Assembly (NCBI GenBank): GCA_964499955.1
Contig: CAZCMI010000027.1
Coordinates: forward strand, 1 to 8,485
Reading direction: 5' to 3'
Source of the DNA: JAJYIV01 sp964499955
Lineage (GTDB): Bacteria; Patescibacteriota; Patescibacteriia; UBA9934; GWF2-40-263
DNA: 8,485 nt
A program made the translations under genes and the position numbers. The notes under the pieces were generated by a model. That model worked only from the letters and a program-made list of their open reading frames with translations. It did no database searches and was not told the origin of the DNA. Shown here piece by piece: positions 5,758-8,485 of this stretch (positions are counted from its first letter, which is position 1; each line of letters opens with the position of its first letter).

Positions 5758-5845
5758 TGGCGGAGAGGGTGGGATTCGAACCCACGAATCCTTGCGGATT
5801 GCCGCTTTTCAAGAGCGGTGCCTTCAACCACTCGGCCACCTCTCC
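5758..5845 (-). tRNA. tRNA-Ser, anticodon UGA
   Basis: An 88-base class II tRNA with encoded CCA (5758-5760) and discriminator G. Acceptor GGAGAGG pairs with CCTCTCC; anticodon stem CCGCT/AGCGG encloses the loop CTTGAAA, giving anticodon TGA, which reads UCA and other UCN codons. The long variable arm (CAATCCGCAAGGATTC) and the T-loop TTCGAAT are typical of serine tRNAs. No terminator with a T-run is visible before the OmdA-type gene downstream. Confidence 0.97.
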
Positions 5846-5886
5846 GTGGCGCTACGCCTGCGTGTCGTATGCAGGCAGGCACGGCT

Positions 5887-5916
5887 ATCCTACCCTCCGC
5901 GTGGGCGGCAGGGCAA
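5887..5916 (-). promoter_or_regulatory. Possible promoter of tRNA-Ser(UGA)
   Basis: On the minus strand TTGCCC (5911-5916), an 18-base spacer, and TAGGAT (5887-5892). The start point would be about 35 bases before the tRNA. The leader contains a perfect 6-bp inverted repeat, GCCTGC/GCAGGC (5856-5861 and 5871-5876). Both hexamers are imperfect, so this is tentative. The 151-base gap at 5846-5996 otherwise holds only the divergent promoter for tRNA-Ser(GCU); I see no gene in it. Confidence 0.4.
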
Positions 5917-5950
5917 CCATCGCGGCCAACGGGTCCATCTGTCGGCGGGC

Positions 5951-5979
5951 TTGAAGAAATCGCTTCCTTCGCCTACAGT
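5951..5979 (+). promoter_or_regulatory. Promoter of tRNA-Ser(GCU)
   Basis: TTGAAG (5951-5956), an optimal 17-base spacer, and TACAGT (5974-5979). The predicted start near 5986 gives a leader of about 11 bases before the tRNA at 5997. Confidence 0.7.
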
Positions 5980-5996
5980 ACCCCCGCGTCTGCCAT

Positions 5997-6088
5997 GGAG
6001 AGGTACCCAAGTGGCTGAAGGGGGGAGATTGCTAATCTCCTAGGGGATCAAAAGTCCCGCGAGGGTTCGAATCCCTCTCTCTCCGCCA
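5997..6088 (+). tRNA. tRNA-Ser, anticodon GCU
   Basis: A 92-base class II tRNA with encoded CCA (6086-6088) and discriminator G. Acceptor GGAGAGG pairs with TCTCTCC (one G-U pair); anticodon stem GGAGA/TCTCC encloses the loop TTGCTAA, giving GCT, which reads AGC and AGU. A long variable arm with a GGGA/TCCC stem and T-arm GAGGG-TTCGAAT-CCCTC confirm serine type. It is the only complete plus-strand gene here and is divergent from tRNA-Ser(UGA). Confidence 0.97.
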
Positions 6089-6113
6089 AAAAATCCCCAT
6101 TCGGGGATTTTTT
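6088..6113. terminator. Bidirectional terminator shared by tRNA-Ser(GCU) and the P-type ATPase gene
   Basis: Perfect 11-bp hairpin: AAAAAATCCCC (6088-6098) / GGGGATTTTTT (6103-6113) with a 4-base ATTC loop. The core is GGGGA/TCCCC, with six T residues on whichever strand is read. It starts at the last base of the tRNA CCA on the plus strand and 11 bases beyond the ATPase stop (6125-6127) on the minus strand, so the two convergent genes share it. Confidence 0.9.
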
Positions 6114-6124
6114 GCTTGGGAGGG

Positions 6125-8485
6125 CTATGCCGCTTTCTTTGCCGCCTTCGCTTTCCTCTGCTCTCCATGGGCGGCCTTGAGGCGCCAGGCCCATTTGGCC
6201 ACTTCGATCAGCAGGATGTTCCCCGCGCCCACCAGCACGACGGCGACCACCCACAACGGCGGCAACGGCACCGTTCCGAACAACTGCTGCAGCAACGGCA
6301 GATACACGCCCGCAATCATCAACACCAACCCGATCCCAATGCTGCCGAGCAGGTACATGTTGGAAAACAACGGGTACGAGAACACGCTGCGTTCCAAGCT
6401 GCGCACGGACAGGGACATCAGCAAGGTATACGTCCCGAACGTGGCGAAAATGAAGGTCCGCACCAGCGCCGGGTCGTAGCCCAGGCGCGTCAGCGCGTAG
6501 TACAGGCCGAACAGCAGCGCGCTCGTCCCCACGCCGATGGCGATGATCAGGAACCGCATCAGCGGGTCGAAGAGGCCCGCGTTGCGCGCGCGGGGCGGCT
6601 GGGACAGGCCGTCGCGTTCCCGCTCAAAGGCGAAGGCCACGGCCGGGAAGCTGTCCGTGAAGAAGTTCACCCACAGGATTTGCAGGGCGTTGAGCGGCAG
6701 CGGCAGGCCGGTCAGCAGCGACCCGCCGATCAGGATCAGGCCGTCCATCACGTTGGACAGCAGGTACACCAGGACCTTGCGGATGTTGCCCAGGATCTGC
6801 CGTCCCTCTTCCACCGCCGCGACGATGGTTTCGAAGTTGTCGTCGAGCAGGACCAGGTCCGCCACGCTTTGGGCCACTTCCGTGCCCGACCCCATGGCGA
6901 TGCCGACGTTGGCCTGCTTGATGCTCGGGGCGTCGTTCACGCCGTCGCCGGTCATGGCCACCACCTCCCCCGCCTGCTGGAACAGCTTGGCCACGCGCAT
7001 TTTGTCGAACGGCGTCACGCGGGAGATAACGGAGAGCTCCGGCAGGCGCGCGCGGAGTTCGGCGTCGGACAGGTGGGCGAGTTCGGCGGCGTCCAACACG
7101 GCGCGTTCGTCGGCGGGCAGGCCGATTTCCTTCGCCACGGCCATGGCCGTCCCCCGGTGGTCGCCCGTCAAAATGACCGTCTTGATGCCGGCGGCCGCCA
7201 CGCGGGCGATCACCTGCTTGATGCCGGGACGCACCGGATCGCGGAAGGCGAGCAGGCCGTCGAAATGCCAGCCGTCCGTGGGCAATTCCCCGGACACGGA
7301 CAAGGCCTCCCCGGGCGCGAGTTCCCGCGACGCCACGCCGAGCACGCGTTCGCCGGAGGCGGCCCGTTCGTCGATGCGCGCGCGCAGGTCGTCCTGCGCG
7401 TCCCCGCCCAGCCCGGAGCGGGCGAGCAGCACGTCCGGCGCGCCGAAGAGCACCAACAGCCGCTTCCCTTCTTCTTCCACCACGCTGGCGGAGAACTTCC
7501 GCACGGCGTTGAACGGCGCCGTTTCCCGCACACGGTCCTTCCCCAGGATCTCCGCGGCGGCCATCCCGCGTTCGGCGGCGGAACGCACGAGGGCCTTTTC
7601 CATGATCCGGCCATTCATGCGCCACGAGGTCGGCGGATCCTCGGGATTTTCCACCAGCACGTCCGCGTTGGACAGGGCGCGGACGAGCAGGCGCCGTTCG
7701 TCCATGTCGAACGGAATGAGCTGCGACAAATGCATGTCCGCCTTGGTCAGGGTGCCGGTCTTGTCCGTCAAAATCACCGTGGTGCTGCCCAGGGCCTCGG
7801 CCGCCACCAGCTTGCGCACCACCCCCTTGCGCTTGGCCATGCGCTCCACGCCCACGGCCAGGATGACGGTCATCGAAACCGGCAGGCCTTCCGGAATGGC
7901 GGAGATGGCGATCGCCACGGCCGTCAGGAACATGTCCAGCCCCGAATACCCCACGGCGATCCCGATCACGAACACGATGACGGTCAGGACGGTCAGGACG
8001 GCGCTGGAAATAATGCTGAACCGCAGAATGGCCGCCTGCAGAGGCGTCGGTTCGTTTTCGGACGCCTCGATCAGCGCCGCGATCTTCCCGATTTCCGTCC
8101 GGCCGCCGGTCCGGCAGACGATGGCCGTGCACGTCCCCTGGGTGACCAAGGTGCCGGCGAACACCATGGAAATCTGGTCGCCCAGCCCCGCGTGTTCGGG
8201 GGCGGGTTCGGCGACCTTGTGCACCGGCAGGGATTCGCCGGTCAACACGGCTTCGTCCACCTGGGCGTCGTTCACGAACAGAATGCGCGCGTCGGCCGGC
8301 ACGCGGTCCCCCTGGGATAGGCGAACGACGTCGCCCGGCACGAGTTCTTCCGCGTCCACTTCCCGTTCGTGGCCGTCGCGGATCACCCGGGTACGCTGCT
8401 TGAGATAGGTTTTGAGTTCCGCCAGCGCGCGCTCGGCCTTGTTTTCCTGGTAGAAGCCGAGGGCCGCGTTGACGATCACGGCGAT
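6125..8485 (-). CDS. P2-type cation-transporting ATPase (HAD family), N-terminus off the window
   Basis: Ion pump of the P-type ATPase superfamily that couples ATP hydrolysis via an aspartyl-phosphate to cation export, probably Ca2+ or a related cation. 786 residues are visible; full P2 pumps run about 850-950, so the N-terminal cytosolic part, M1 and much of M2 are missing. In order (numbering from the first visible residue): end of M2 (NAALGFYQENKAERAL), actuator loop TGES (82-85), M4 with IPEGLP (197-202), phosphorylation site DKTGTLT with Asp241, nucleotide domain, TGDH (440-443), hinge MTGDGVNDAP (511-520), M5 (YLLSNVMDGLILI), M6 (WVNFFTD, 605-611), later TM helices, and a Lys/Ala-rich cytosolic tail. 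Asn, Thr and Asp of M6 and Glu of M4 match the SERCA ion-site positions; the M5 Glu position appears to be Asp. The usual KGAPE of the nucleotide pocket reads FGAPD (347-351), losing a Lys that normally contacts ATP. No frameshift is seen. It shares a terminator with tRNA-Ser(GCU). Confidence 0.95.
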   Translation of the reverse strand: MAVIVNAALGFYQENKAERALAELKTYLKQRTRVIRDGHEREVDAEELVPGDVVRLSQGDRVPADARILFVNDAQVDEAVLTGESLPVHKVAEPAPEHAGLGDQISMVFAGTLVTQGTCTAIVCRTGGRTEIGKIAALIEASENEPTPLQAAILRFSIISSAVLTVLTVIVFVIGIAVGYSGLDMFLTAVAIAISAIPEGLPVSMTVILAVGVERMAKRKGVVRKLVAAEALGSTTVILTDKTGTLTKADMHLSQLIPFDMDERRLLVRALSNADVLVENPEDPPTSWRMNGRIMEKALVRSAAERGMAAAEILGKDRVRETAPFNAVRKFSASVVEEEGKRLLVLFGAPDVLLARSGLGGDAQDDLRARIDERAASGERVLGVASRELAPGEALSVSGELPTDGWHFDGLLAFRDPVRPGIKQVIARVAAAGIKTVILTGDHRGTAMAVAKEIGLPADERAVLDAAELAHLSDAELRARLPELSVISRVTPFDKMRVAKLFQQAGEVVAMTGDGVNDAPSIKQANVGIAMGSGTEVAQSVADLVLLDDNFETIVAAVEEGRQILGNIRKVLVYLLSNVMDGLILIGGSLLTGLPLPLNALQILWVNFFTDSFPAVAFAFERERDGLSQPPRARNAGLFDPLMRFLIIAIGVGTSALLFGLYYALTRLGYDPALVRTFIFATFGTYTLLMSLSVRSLERSVFSYPLFSNMYLLGSIGIGLVLMIAGVYLPLLQQLFGTVPLPPLWVVAVVLVGAGNILLIEVAKWAWRLKAAHGEQRKAKAAKKAA

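Noticed and set aside
5684..5839. Upstream extension of the OmdA-type gene beginning MAEWLK
   Set aside because: This stretch is a translation of tRNA-Ser(UGA) and its flank, a well-known annotation artefact; the start at 5683 is kept.
5856..5876. Inverted repeat GCCTGC/GCAGGC between the two tRNA-Ser genes
   Set aside because: Six-base arms in GC-rich DNA with no T-run and no clear partner; not enough to call a regulatory site by itself.
6116..8320. Very long plus-strand open frames (734 codons, and 623 codons at 6537-8408) opposite the P-type ATPase
   Set aside because: Composition is dominated by His/Gln/Arg/Gly or Ser/Arg, as expected for antisense frames, while the minus-strand frame carries every P-type ATPase motif.
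1..8485. Search for CRISPR, insertion sequences, prophage, toxin-antitoxin or a novel defence system
   Set aside because: No repeat-spacer array, transposase, terminal inverted repeats or duplicated target sites were seen, and all sizeable genes are recognisable housekeeping or transport functions or a conserved hypothetical.

Overview
The window is a stretch of bacterial housekeeping chromosome. It is GC-rich (my estimate is low 60s percent), densely coded and almost entirely on the minus strand. Most intergenic gaps are under 160 bases and are filled with terminators and sigma-70-type promoters. The best lineage clue is the 186-residue acidic membrane protein at 4746-5306. It matches my memory of a conserved hypothetical protein widespread in Patescibacteria (Candidate Phyla Radiation). 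That would suggest a high-GC member of the group, but it rests on recall of one family and is an inference.

Layout. 1-139: the 3' end of an unrecognised plus-strand gene, meeting a convergent minus-strand gene. 161-445: a small TraR/DksA-type C4 zinc-finger protein with a near-consensus promoter, a ribosome binding site and its own terminator. 564-2618: recG, the branched-DNA helicase, followed at once by a terminator. 2759-4498: a two-domain Kef/YbaL-type cation:proton antiporter (CPA2 membrane domain plus TrkA-N domain), also with its own promoter and terminator. 4662-4738: tRNA-Arg with the unusual anticodon GCG. 4746-5306: the conserved acidic membrane protein. 5369-5683: a YdeI/OmpD-associated (OmdA-type) small protein. 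5758-5845 and 5997-6088: divergent tRNA-Ser(UGA) and tRNA-Ser(GCU). 6125-8485: a P2-type cation-pumping ATPase whose N-terminus lies beyond the window edge.

How it fits together. There is no obvious shared pathway: two ion transporters, a DNA repair helicase, a small zinc-finger regulator and three tRNAs. The notable part is transcriptional architecture. Terminators are followed within 3-9 bases by the next gene's -35 element. The tRNA-Arg promoter is nested in the last codons of the preceding gene. Two genes (recG and the membrane protein) lack a Shine-Dalgarno sequence and have a -10-like hexamer only 8-10 bases from the ATG, which hints at leaderless mRNAs, whereas the antiporter and zinc-finger genes have clear ribosome binding sites. 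I found no CRISPR array, insertion sequence, prophage or defence system. No gene-free stretch exceeds 300 bases; the longest, 5846-5996, holds the divergent tRNA-Ser promoters.
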